Below, piece after piece: positions 13,884-21,132 of a stretch of 25,762 nucleotides of DNA. The notes under the pieces were generated by a model, which was given only the letters and a program-made list of their open reading frames with translations, was not told the DNA's origin and made no database searches. Where the stretch lies: positions 1-25,762 of the forward strand of contig CALNCU010000212.1 in the NCBI GenBank assembly GCA_937875395.1, given 5' to 3'. Numbering within the stretch: the stretch's first letter is position 1; each line of letters begins with the position of its first letter. Made by a program: the position numbers and the translations under genes. This DNA is from an uncultured Armatimonadota bacterium. Its GTDB lineage: Bacteria; Armatimonadota; UBA5829; DTJY01.

Positions 13884-15128
13884 ATGGAACAGCGAAGGGT
13901 CGTTATAACGGGCATGGGGCCAGTCACGCCCATCGGTACGGGTACGGATGTCTTTTGGCGCGCCCTTTTGGATGGAAAATCCGGCGCGGGCCCAATCACC
14001 CATTTTGACGCATCCGAACACACAACCCGTATAGCCTGCGAAGTTACAGATTTTAACCCGGAGGATCATCTGGAGCGTAAGGAAGCCAAACGCATGGATC
14101 GCTTTACGCAGTTTGCCGTTGTGGCAAGCCAGATGGCATTCCTTGATTCCGGGCTCACAATAACCGATGAGAACGCAGATAGAGTAGGCGTGCTCATAGG
14201 TTCCGGCATAGGGGGCAGCGGTACCTGGGAAGATCAGAGCAGAATACTTATAGAAAGAGGGCCGGGCAGGGTAAGCCCCTTCTTTGTGCCCATGCTTATA
14301 TCAGATATGGGCGCCGGAATGGTCTCCATAATGCTTGGTGCAAAAGGCCCTAATCTGGCTATAACAACCGCATGCGCCACCGGCACGCACTCCATAGGGG
14401 AAGCCGCATGTATTATAGCTCGCGGAGATGCCGATGTCATGATTGCAGGCGGGGCAGAGGCCGCCATTACGCCGCTCTCTGTTGCAGGGTTCTGTTCTTT
14501 AAGAGCGCTCTCTACAAGAAACGACGAACCGGAACGCGCAAGCCGCCCGTTTGATAAAGATAGAGACGGCTTTGTCATGGGAGAAGGCGCCGGAATAGTA
14601 GTGCTGGAAGAGCTTGAATCTGCCAAAAAGAGGGGCGCAAAAATTTATGCAGAGGTGCTGGGTTTCGGCATGAGCGGAGACGCCTACCACATCACCCAGC
14701 CCGCACCGGGCGGAGAGGGCGCCGCCCGCTCCATGGCCCACGCGCTTAGAAACTCCGGGATAAAACCCACGGATGTAAACTACATAAACGCCCACGGCAC
14801 CTCAACAGATGCAAACGACAAGCTGGAGACTGCTGCCGTAAAAAAGGTCTTTGGGGATTACGCCTATAAAATTCCCATAAGCTCCACAAAATCTATGACG
14901 GGCCACCTGCTTGGCGCCGGGGGCGGCGTAGAGGTTATAGCCTGCGCCTGTGCCATAAGAGACGGTATATTGCCTCCAACCATAAACTATGAGACACCGG
15001 CTCCAGAGTGCGATCTTGACTATGTGCCCAACACGCCAAGAAAGGCAGACGTTCAAGTAGCAATCTCCAACTCCTTTGGATTTGGCGGGCACAATGCCAC
15101 AGTAGTAATAGCAAAATATAAAGAGTAA
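13884..15128 (+). CDS. fabF: 3-oxoacyl-ACP synthase II
   Basis: 414 residues. KAS II carries out the elongating condensation of acyl-ACP with malonyl-ACP. The Cys-His-His triad is complete: Cys164 (TTACATGTHS), His304 (NAHGTSTDAND) and His341 (KSMTGHLLGA), with the conserved lysine just before. N-terminus RRVVITGMGPVTPIGTG is standard. The start ATG follows CAGGAG closely. The gap to acpP holds a long inverted repeat, and the 11 bases TCTGTGTCCGC occur on both sides of the gene (13851-13861, 15135-15145). Confidence 0.97.
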   Translation: MEQRRVVITGMGPVTPIGTGTDVFWRALLDGKSGAGPITHFDASEHTTRIACEVTDFNPEDHLERKEAKRMDRFTQFAVVASQMAFLDSGLTITDENADRVGVLIGSGIGGSGTWEDQSRILIERGPGRVSPFFVPMLISDMGAGMVSIMLGAKGPNLAITTACATGTHSIGEAACIIARGDADVMIAGGAEAAITPLSVAGFCSLRALSTRNDEPERASRPFDKDRDGFVMGEGAGIVVLEELESAKKRGAKIYAEVLGFGMSGDAYHITQPAPGGEGAARSMAHALRNSGIKPTDVNYINAHGTSTDANDKLETAAVKKVFGDYAYKIPISSTKSMTGHLLGAGGGVEVIACACAIRDGILPPTINYETPAPECDLDYVPNTPRKADVQVAISNSFGFGGHNATVVIAKYKE

Positions 15129-15134
15129 CCGGCG

Positions 15135-15145
15135 TCTGTGTCCGC
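15135..15145. repeat. Direct-repeat copy of the acpP-fabF arm
   Basis: TCTGTGTCCGC, identical to 13851-13861 before fabF. With the preceding CCGGCG it also resembles, in inverse orientation, the left arm at 13779 and its neighbours. Confidence 0.5.
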
Positions 15146-15167
15146 AAAGGGCATATGAGCCGGTATT

Positions 15168-15201
15168 TGTAGGGGCGGGGGGAGGATACCTCGCCCCTAC
15201 A
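15168..15201. repeat. Palindrome with TGTAGGGGCG / CGCCCCTACA arms
   Basis: Perfect 10-bp arms at 15168-15177 and 15192-15201, with an inner GAGG/CCTC alternative pairing. No T-run follows, so a simple terminator is unlikely. From memory, palindromes starting TGTAGGGGC and ending GCCCCTACA recur in many bacterial genomes as small dispersed repeats. Confidence 0.65.
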
Positions 15202-15242
15202 GTTATATCTTGGGGCGCGTATTTTAAAGAGAGGACAAGAAC

Positions 15243-16436
15243 ATGGCAATATCCAGAAGAGCGCAGAACATAAGCCCATCACCCACGCTGGCCATTACCG
15301 CAAAGGCAAAGCAGATGAAGGCGGAAGGCATAGATGTTATAAGCTTCGGCGCCGGAGAGCCGGATTTTGACACCCCGGAGAATATAAAGGCGGCTGCATG
15401 CAAGGCCCTTGGCAGCGGCTTCACAAAGTACACCGCCACAGCCGGTACGCTGGGTTTAAGGCAGGCCATCTGTAATAAGCTTAAGCAGGATAACGCCCTC
15501 TCTTACAAACCTTCGCAGATAATAGTATCAAACGGCGCAAAGCACTCGCTCTACAACGCCGTTATGACCCTTTGCGACCCCGGCGATGAGGTGATAATCC
15601 CCGCCCCCTACTGGGTAACATATCCAGAGCAGGTAAAGCTTGCGGAGGGCACCCCCGTTTTTGTTAAGGCAGATGAGAACACGGGCTTTAAAATAACCCC
15701 GCAGATGCTCCTTTCTGCTATTACAGATAAAACAAAGGTGCTCATGCTCAACTCGCCGTCAAACCCAACCGGCGCAGTCTATAGCCGGCAGGAACTTGTT
15801 GCAATTGCAGAGATAGCAATCCAGAAGAACCTTTACGTTATTTCTGACGAAATTTATGAAAAAATGGTCTACAATGGAGGCCGCCACGTAAGCATAGCCT
15901 CCCTTGGAGATGAGATAAAGAAGCGCACGGTAGTAATAAACGGACTCTCAAAGAGCCACTCCATGACGGGTTGGCGCATAGGTTACGCCGCCGCAGAGCC
16001 GCAGATAACTGCCGCCATGGTCCACATTCAGGATCACAGCGCATCAAACCCGGTATCGTTCTCGCAAAGCGGCGCTGTTGAGGCCCTCCTTGGCTCGCAG
16101 GAATCCGTAAAAATGATGGTGGAAGAGTTTAACAAGCGCCGCAAAGTAATAACGGCCGGGCTCTCCGCCATCCCTGGAATAGTCTGTCCGGAGCCGGGAG
16201 GCGCGTTTTACGTCTTCCCCAACGTCTCCGCCCTCTTTGGAAAGACCGCGGGCGGCGCAGTTATAGAGGATGCAGACGCCTTTGCCGCCTACCTGCTTGA
16301 TGAAGCACGGGTTGCCGTTGTGCCGGGAGGAGGATTTGGCGCGCCAAACAACATCCGCCTCTCATATGCCACATCCATGGCCAACATAGAGAAGGGCATA
16401 GTGCGGATTGCAGAAGCAGTAGGGAAGCTTGCATAA
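15243..16436 (+). CDS. aspC: Class I/II PLP aminotransferase, aspartate aminotransferase type
   Basis: 397 residues, a fold-type I pyridoxal-phosphate enzyme most like the I-beta/I-gamma aspartate aminotransferases. The N-terminus matches (SPTLAITAKAKQMKAEG, then ISFGAGEPDFDTPENI). NSPSNPTGAVYS and ISDEIYEKMVY contact the cofactor, and Lys237 in SKSHSMTGWRIGY is the Schiff-base lysine. It probably transfers amino groups between aspartate/glutamate and oxo acids; substrate range cannot be settled from sequence, and a related methionine- or aromatic-type role is possible given mtnP/mtnA downstream. The ATG follows GAGAGGACAAG. It stands alone between the fabF-side palindrome and the putative rnc promoter. 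Confidence 0.9.
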   Translation: MAISRRAQNISPSPTLAITAKAKQMKAEGIDVISFGAGEPDFDTPENIKAAACKALGSGFTKYTATAGTLGLRQAICNKLKQDNALSYKPSQIIVSNGAKHSLYNAVMTLCDPGDEVIIPAPYWVTYPEQVKLAEGTPVFVKADENTGFKITPQMLLSAITDKTKVLMLNSPSNPTGAVYSRQELVAIAEIAIQKNLYVISDEIYEKMVYNGGRHVSIASLGDEIKKRTVVINGLSKSHSMTGWRIGYAAAEPQITAAMVHIQDHSASNPVSFSQSGAVEALLGSQESVKMMVEEFNKRRKVITAGLSAIPGIVCPEPGGAFYVFPNVSALFGKTAGGAVIEDADAFAAYLLDEARVAVVPGGGFGAPNNIRLSYATSMANIEKGIVRIAEAVGKLA

Positions 16437-16438
16437 AG

Positions 16439-16466
16439 TTCATATTCACAAGTGTTTACTTATAAA
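16439..16466 (+). promoter_or_regulatory. Possible promoter upstream of rnc
   Basis: TTCATA (16439-16444) and TATAAA (16461-16466) with a 16-base spacer; four and five consensus matches. It would start transcription some 12 bases before the rnc ATG. The only AT-rich patch in this gap. Confidence 0.35.
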
Positions 16467-16484
16467 AGGGCCGGGGAATAAAGA

Positions 16485-17192
16485 ATGAGCCAGGCACCGC
16501 TGCAACAGCTAGCGCGTAAACTTAAAATAAAAAAAGAAGAAATACAAATACTTATGCAGGCCCTTACCCACAAATCCTACCTGGGAGAGACGGAGGGGCT
16601 TAAGAGCAACGAGCGCCTGGAGTTCCTTGGGGATTCCATTCTGGGGCTTGTAGTTGCGGAGTATCTGTTCAAAAAATACGCAGACAAACCGGAGGGCGAT
16701 CTTGCAAAGGCAAAAGCCGTCTCCGTAAGCGAACCCATACTTGCAGAAGCCGCAAAGAAGATAGGGGTTCCAGATGCAATCTTTGTAAGTGCGGGCGAAG
16801 AAGCATCCGGCGGACGCGAGCGCCCATCCATCCTGGCAGACGCCTTTGAAGCCATTGTTGCGGCCGTCTATCTGGCGCGGGGGATAGATGCAGCCAGGGA
16901 GTTTATTCTAAATACCCTGGGGCCTATTCTAAATGATATAGAGCGAGAAGAGTATCACAGAAATTACAAATCCGTGCTGCAGGAACTTAGCCAGAGCCTC
17001 CTGAAAAAGGCTCCTAAATATAGAGTAGTGGCAGAATCCGGCGCAGACCATGACAAAACCTTTCTTGTGGAAGCAATAATTAACGAAACGCTGCTTGGGC
17101 GGGGCACGGGGAAGAGCAAAAAGCAGGCAGAACAAGCCGCGGCCTTTGAGGCGCTAAAACATCCCCTGTTTCAAAAAGAGCAGGATTCCTGA
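16485..17192 (+). CDS. rnc: Ribonuclease III
   Basis: 235 residues. RNase III cleaves double-stranded RNA, notably rRNA precursors. The catalytic signature NERLEFLGDSILGL holds Glu43, Glu46 and Asp50; Asp119 and Glu122 (LADAFEAIVAAVYL) complete the metal sites. The last ~70 residues form a dsRNA-binding domain (YKSVLQELSQSLLKKAPKY ... GRGTGKSKKQAEQAAAFEAL). The order fab-acpP-fabF-rnc is common, but here an aminotransferase intervenes and smc/ftsY do not follow. Many hairpins in this locus are potential substrates, which is only an inference. Confidence 0.97.
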   Translation: MSQAPLQQLARKLKIKKEEIQILMQALTHKSYLGETEGLKSNERLEFLGDSILGLVVAEYLFKKYADKPEGDLAKAKAVSVSEPILAEAAKKIGVPDAIFVSAGEEASGGRERPSILADAFEAIVAAVYLARGIDAAREFILNTLGPILNDIEREEYHRNYKSVLQELSQSLLKKAPKYRVVAESGADHDKTFLVEAIINETLLGRGTGKSKKQAEQAAAFEALKHPLFQKEQDS

Positions 17193-17198
17193 CAAAAG

Positions 17199-17216
17199 GC
17201 TGCCTCCCCCGGCAGC
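17199..17216 (+). other. Short GC hairpin between rnc and mtnP
   Basis: GCTGCC (17199-17204) pairs with GGCAGC (17211-17216) on a C-rich loop. No U-tract. Directly before the GGGAGG ribosome-binding site of mtnP. Confidence 0.4.
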
Positions 17217-17232
17217 TTACGGGAGGTAATCT

Positions 17233-18036
17233 ATGGAAGAGCGAGTTGAAATAGGAGTCTTTGGCGGCTCCGGGCTTTACCATTTTCTTGAAGATGTGGA
17301 AGAGGCTAAAGTGGAGACCCCCTACGGGCCTCCCAGCGATCTGGTACATATTGCAACCGTGGGCGGCAAACGCGTGGCCTTTCTTCCCCGGCACGGCAGA
17401 AACCATGAACTACCCCCTCATATGATCCCCTATGCAGCCAACATCTACGCAATGAGAGAGCTTGGGGCAAGCCGCATCATAGGCCCGGCGGCAGTGGGAA
17501 GCCTTCAGCCGCACATCAAGCCCGGAGATTTTGTGATCTGCGACCAGTTTGTAGACCGCACATGGGGACGCAAAGATACCTTCTACAACGGCCCCATTGC
17601 AACCCACATAACCGGAGCCTATCCCTATTGCGAAGATCTTAGAAAACTCGCGGTAGAATCTACCGCATCAAAGGGTATTACGGTACATGAGACCGGAACC
17701 GTGGTGGTAATACAGGGCCCAAGGTACTCCACCAAAGCCGAAAGCCGGTGGTTTACAAACATGGGCTGGGACATAATAAATATGACCCAATACCCGGAGG
17801 TAACCCTTGCCCGCGAGCTTGGCATGTGCTACGTAAATATCTCTCTTGTGACGGACTGGGACGCCGGCTGCGAAGGGCTTGAGGGCGTGGAGCCCGTAAA
17901 TACGGAAGAGGTTATCCGCGTGCTTAACCAGAATAACGAGCGCGTGCAAGGCGTCATTATGGATATGATAGCTAAAATGCCGTCGGGCATCTGCCACGAA
18001 TGCAGCGAGACCGTGACCCGGTCCCGGTTTGAGTAA
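17233..18036 (+). CDS. mtnP: S-methyl-5'-thioadenosine phosphorylase
   Basis: 267 residues of the trimeric PNP/MTAP family. It splits methylthioadenosine with phosphate into adenine and methylthioribose-1-phosphate. Motifs: IGVFGGSGLYHF at the N-terminus, the phosphate-binding LPRHGRNHELPPHMIPY, GPAAVGSLQPHIKPGDFVICDQFVDRT, and MTQYPEVTLARELGMCYVNISLVTDWDAG, which is characteristic of MTAP rather than guanosine/inosine phosphorylase. GGGAGG lies 7 bases before the ATG. It is followed 23 bases later by mtnA and then apt, so both products are handled by its neighbours. Confidence 0.94.
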   Translation: MEERVEIGVFGGSGLYHFLEDVEEAKVETPYGPPSDLVHIATVGGKRVAFLPRHGRNHELPPHMIPYAANIYAMRELGASRIIGPAAVGSLQPHIKPGDFVICDQFVDRTWGRKDTFYNGPIATHITGAYPYCEDLRKLAVESTASKGITVHETGTVVVIQGPRYSTKAESRWFTNMGWDIINMTQYPEVTLARELGMCYVNISLVTDWDAGCEGLEGVEPVNTEEVIRVLNQNNERVQGVIMDMIAKMPSGICHECSETVTRSRFE

Positions 18037-18059
18037 GATACGATTGGAGGCTTAAAAAA

Positions 18060-19136
18060 ATGCCTTCTGCATTAAGACCCATCTACTGGGAGGATGGAAA
18101 GGTCTGCATTATAGATCAGACCCGGCTCCCTGAAGAAAAGGTTATACTCACTTTTTCAGACTACAAAGATGTTGCGCAGGCCATCCGGGATATGCGGGTG
18201 CGGGGCGCACCGGCAATAGGCGTGGCGGCGGCGCTGGGCATTGCCCTTGCAGCGCAATCCCTTCCCGCTCTTGATAAAGCAGAGTTTATCCGCCGCCTTG
18301 ATGAAATAGGGGAAGAGTTCTCCAGCACGCGTCCCACCGCCGTCAACCTTTACTGGGCCGTAGACCGCATGCTGAACGTACCCCGTGACAGGCTGGATCA
18401 GGATGTAGAGGGTCTAAAAAAGTGCCTTATGGATGAGGCGCTTATGGTTTTAAACGAAGATGTGCAGGTAAACCGCACCCTGGGCGCGCACGGCGCAGAG
18501 CTTGTAGATGATGGGGATACCGTGCTTACGCATTGCAATGCCGGGGCGCTTGCCACCGCCGGATACGGCACGGCGCTGGGCATAATCAGGGCGGCGGTTG
18601 AGAGCGGCAAAAACGTAAAAGTTATAGTAGATGAAACCCGCCCTCGCCTGCAGGGGATGAAGCTTACCGCCTGGGAGCTTAAAGAGAGCGGAATCCCTGT
18701 TACGGTAATCACGGACAGCATGGCGGCTTGGATAATGAAAAAGGGTATGGTAAGCTCCGTTATTGTGGGTGCAGATAGAATAGCCTCTAACGGAGATACG
18801 GCCAATAAAGTGGGCACCTACGGACTTGCCGTGCTTGCGCGGGCCCATAATATCCCCTTCTACGTTGCGGCGCCGCTCTCTTCCGTAGACCTTACCATTC
18901 TGGACGGGAGCGAAATTCCCATAGAAGAGCGCAATCCGGAAGAGGTTACGGATATAGATGGAAAGCGCATCGCCCCCCAGGGCGTGGATGTTATGAACCC
19001 TGCCTTTGACGTTACGCCTGCAGAGTACATATCAGCCATAATAACAGAGGAGGGAATTCTTCGCCCGCCGTACCTTCAGACCCTTGTGCAGGCGGAGGCA
19101 GTTAAATCCAGCCGGCTCAAGACCTGCATTCTGTAA
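18060..19136 (+). CDS. mtnA: S-methyl-5-thioribose-1-phosphate isomerase
   Basis: 358 residues. MtnA isomerises methylthioribose-1-phosphate to the ribulose form in methionine salvage; the family is related to eIF2B. The catalytic Cys159 (LTHCNAGALATAGYGTA) and Asp239 (VGADRIASNGDTANKVGTY) are both present, as is RVRGAPAIGVAAALG near the N-terminus. Both residues fall where they do in the Bacillus enzyme. The start ATG follows TTGGAGG. The remaining salvage genes (mtnB, C, D or a variant shunt) are not in the window, so the end product is unknown. Confidence 0.95.
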   Translation: MPSALRPIYWEDGKVCIIDQTRLPEEKVILTFSDYKDVAQAIRDMRVRGAPAIGVAAALGIALAAQSLPALDKAEFIRRLDEIGEEFSSTRPTAVNLYWAVDRMLNVPRDRLDQDVEGLKKCLMDEALMVLNEDVQVNRTLGAHGAELVDDGDTVLTHCNAGALATAGYGTALGIIRAAVESGKNVKVIVDETRPRLQGMKLTAWELKESGIPVTVITDSMAAWIMKKGMVSSVIVGADRIASNGDTANKVGTYGLAVLARAHNIPFYVAAPLSSVDLTILDGSEIPIEERNPEEVTDIDGKRIAPQGVDVMNPAFDVTPAEYISAIITEEGILRPPYLQTLVQAEAVKSSRLKTCIL

Positions 19137-19177
19137 ATTACCCTGCCCGGCGCATGCCGGAAAAAGGAGCAACACGC

Positions 19178-19702
19178 ATGTCAAAAGACCTGGTAGCCGC
19201 AAAACTTATAAGAGATATACCGGATTTCCCCAAAGAGGGCATAATTTTTAAGGATATAACCCCCGTTCTATCAGATAGAGATGCCTTTTCAGAAGTGATA
19301 GGCCGGTTTGCCGAATTTGCCACGGAGCTTTCCCCGGATGTTATTGTGGGCATAGAATCAAGGGGTTTCATCCTTGGCTCCCCGGTGGCGCTTGAGCTTG
19401 GGCGGGGGTTTGTTCCCGTGCGCAAAGTAGGAAAACTGCCGCATGAAACCGTGCAGTGCGAATATGAGCTTGAGTACGGCACAAGCGCAGTAGAGATGCA
19501 CCGTGATGCCGTAAAACCGGGGCAGCGCGTGCTTATAGTGGATGACCTGCTGGCTACCGGCGGCACGGCGGCGGCCTCTGCAAAGCTTGTAAAATCTCTT
19601 GGCGGGGAGGTGGTGGGCATGCTCTTCCTTATAGAGCTGGCCTTCCTCTCCGGCAGGGAGAAGTTAGCGGACTACAATGTAAAGAGCCTTATCACCTATT
19701 AG
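19178..19702 (+). CDS. apt: Adenine phosphoribosyltransferase
   Basis: 174 residues. Apt makes AMP from adenine and PRPP. The N-terminal IRDIPDFPKEGIIFKDITPVL is diagnostic, and the PRPP loop VLIVDDLLATGGTAAA lies at residues 118-133. ATG 19178 is chosen because AAAGGAG (19163-19169) precedes it by 8 bases; an in-frame ATG at 19154 has no such site. It follows mtnA by 41 bases and would recapture the adenine released by MtnP. It converges on tldE, with 73 bases between and no clear terminator. Confidence 0.96.
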   Translation: MSKDLVAAKLIRDIPDFPKEGIIFKDITPVLSDRDAFSEVIGRFAEFATELSPDVIVGIESRGFILGSPVALELGRGFVPVRKVGKLPHETVQCEYELEYGTSAVEMHRDAVKPGQRVLIVDDLLATGGTAAASAKLVKSLGGEVVGMLFLIELAFLSGREKLADYNVKSLITY

Positions 19703-19775
19703 TTTTATCCCCGGCTCCATCAGCAGGCGGAGACTCCCGGGTGGGCCCCCTTCACAGGCGGATGCAAGGAATTTT

Positions 19776-21113
19776 CTATCTGCCGCTTACTGTCATCTCT
19801 GAAATTCTGAAGGTGGGCGTGACAACGGAGGAGATAAACTTTATATCATTTGCCACTGCGTCTATATTGTGCAGCATATCAAGCATGTTTCCGGCAATGG
19901 TTACTTCCTGCACCGGGAAGGCAAACTCCCCGCCGCTTATCCACATACCGGAGGCTCCCACAGAGAAGTCGCCGGTGACAATGTTTATTCCGCGCCCCAT
20001 TGTATCCATAACGTAGAACCCCTCTGAAACCTCGCCCACAAGGTTGTCCACGCTTATTGCGGAGGGCTCAAGGTAGAAGTTTGCCGGGCCTACGGAGGGG
20101 ATGCTGCCGTAACTTCTGCGCGCGTTGCCGGTGGGTTCCTGCCCGTATTTTCTGGCGGTTCTGGCGTCGTAGAAGTATAGGTTCAGCACGCCCTTATCTA
20201 CCACAGTCTTCCGTTTTGTAAGTACGCCCTCTCCATCAAACGGCATAGAACCAAGGCCCCACGGCCGGAGCGGATCGTCCGTAAGGGTTACAAGATCACT
20301 TGCAATCTTCTTTCCAATCATATCTTTAAGGAAGGACATGCCCCTGTGCACGGCCTCACCTTCCAGCGCGCTAAAGACGGAGCCCCAGAGCATGCTCCCC
20401 ACGTTCCAATCAAAGATTACCGGCACCTTCTGCGTTTGAACCTTCCGGGCGCCAAGTTTTCTAACTGCGCGCAGGGCTGCTTCCTCCCCTACAAACATTG
20501 GGGATTCCAGGTCTTTTAGAAAGCGTTTTGCCGTCCAGTAGCTGCCCACCTGCTTTTCCGGCCCCTGCTCTGCAATGGGCGTGCAGGATATTCCGCATTC
20601 CGTAGTGGCGTTGGAGTAGAGTATGCCGTTTGAGTTTGCAATTATTCTGGCGGAGGTGTGGCTGCCAAACCCTGCGCCGTGGCTGTTTGTAATGCGTGTA
20701 TCAAAATCAAAGGCGGCGCGTTCTGCATCGCGAGCCATGTCTATCTTGTCTTCTGCGGGCAGGTGCTGTATGTTTGGGTCTACAAGGTCAATGTGCGGAA
20801 GCGGCCCCGGCCCCACGGCGGGGAGCCCGTTTGCCGCATCTTCACTTGCTACCTGCGCAAGCTCTACGGTATCACTTGCCATCTCTTCCACTACGTCCGG
20901 GTGGAAATCTGTGGTAGATGCAAACGCTACCCGGTTACCTACAAATACTCTGAGCCCAAGGCCCTTGTAAGATGCCTGGGTGAGAGTCTCTATATCCCCC
21001 ATGCGAATATCAACGCTGAACTCGCTGCCCGTCTGCATAAAGACCTCTGCCTCATGGGCGCCCGCCCGCATTGCAGATGAAACAGTCTCTTGCGCAAAAT
21101 CCAGGTAATCCAT
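19776..21113 (-). CDS. pmbA: TldE/PmbA-family protein, TldD partner
   Basis: 445 residues of the TldD/PmbA (U62) family, the TldE-type subunit. In characterised pairs the TldD-TldE heterodimer is a metalloprotease with TldD holding the metal, trimming microcin and CcdA-type peptides; TldE has no active site. Consistent with this, no HExxxH motif is present. Typical stretches are the helical N-terminal domain, then VGSYWTAKRF, GLGSMPFDGEG, and the C-terminal GRGINIVTGDFSVGASGMWI and VTPTFRISEMTVSG. The ATG lies after AAAGGAT on the minus strand, 19 bases past the tldD stop, so the two are one operon. Converges on apt. Confidence 0.9.
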   Translation of the reverse strand: MDYLDFAQETVSSAMRAGAHEAEVFMQTGSEFSVDIRMGDIETLTQASYKGLGLRVFVGNRVAFASTTDFHPDVVEEMASDTVELAQVASEDAANGLPAVGPGPLPHIDLVDPNIQHLPAEDKIDMARDAERAAFDFDTRITNSHGAGFGSHTSARIIANSNGILYSNATTECGISCTPIAEQGPEKQVGSYWTAKRFLKDLESPMFVGEEAALRAVRKLGARKVQTQKVPVIFDWNVGSMLWGSVFSALEGEAVHRGMSFLKDMIGKKIASDLVTLTDDPLRPWGLGSMPFDGEGVLTKRKTVVDKGVLNLYFYDARTARKYGQEPTGNARRSYGSIPSVGPANFYLEPSAISVDNLVGEVSEGFYVMDTMGRGINIVTGDFSVGASGMWISGGEFAFPVQEVTIAGNMLDMLHNIDAVANDIKFISSVVTPTFRISEMTVSGR

Positions 21114-21132
21114 ATTTAATCCTTTCAGAACA

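Noticed and set aside
15168..15201. Intrinsic terminator after fabF
   Set aside because: The stem is strong but is followed by GTTATATCTTGG, not a U-run; classed as a repeat instead.
19703..19775. Shared bidirectional terminator between apt and pmbA
   Set aside because: Only GGAG-A-CTCC-like short palindromes are present and there is no T-run on either strand.
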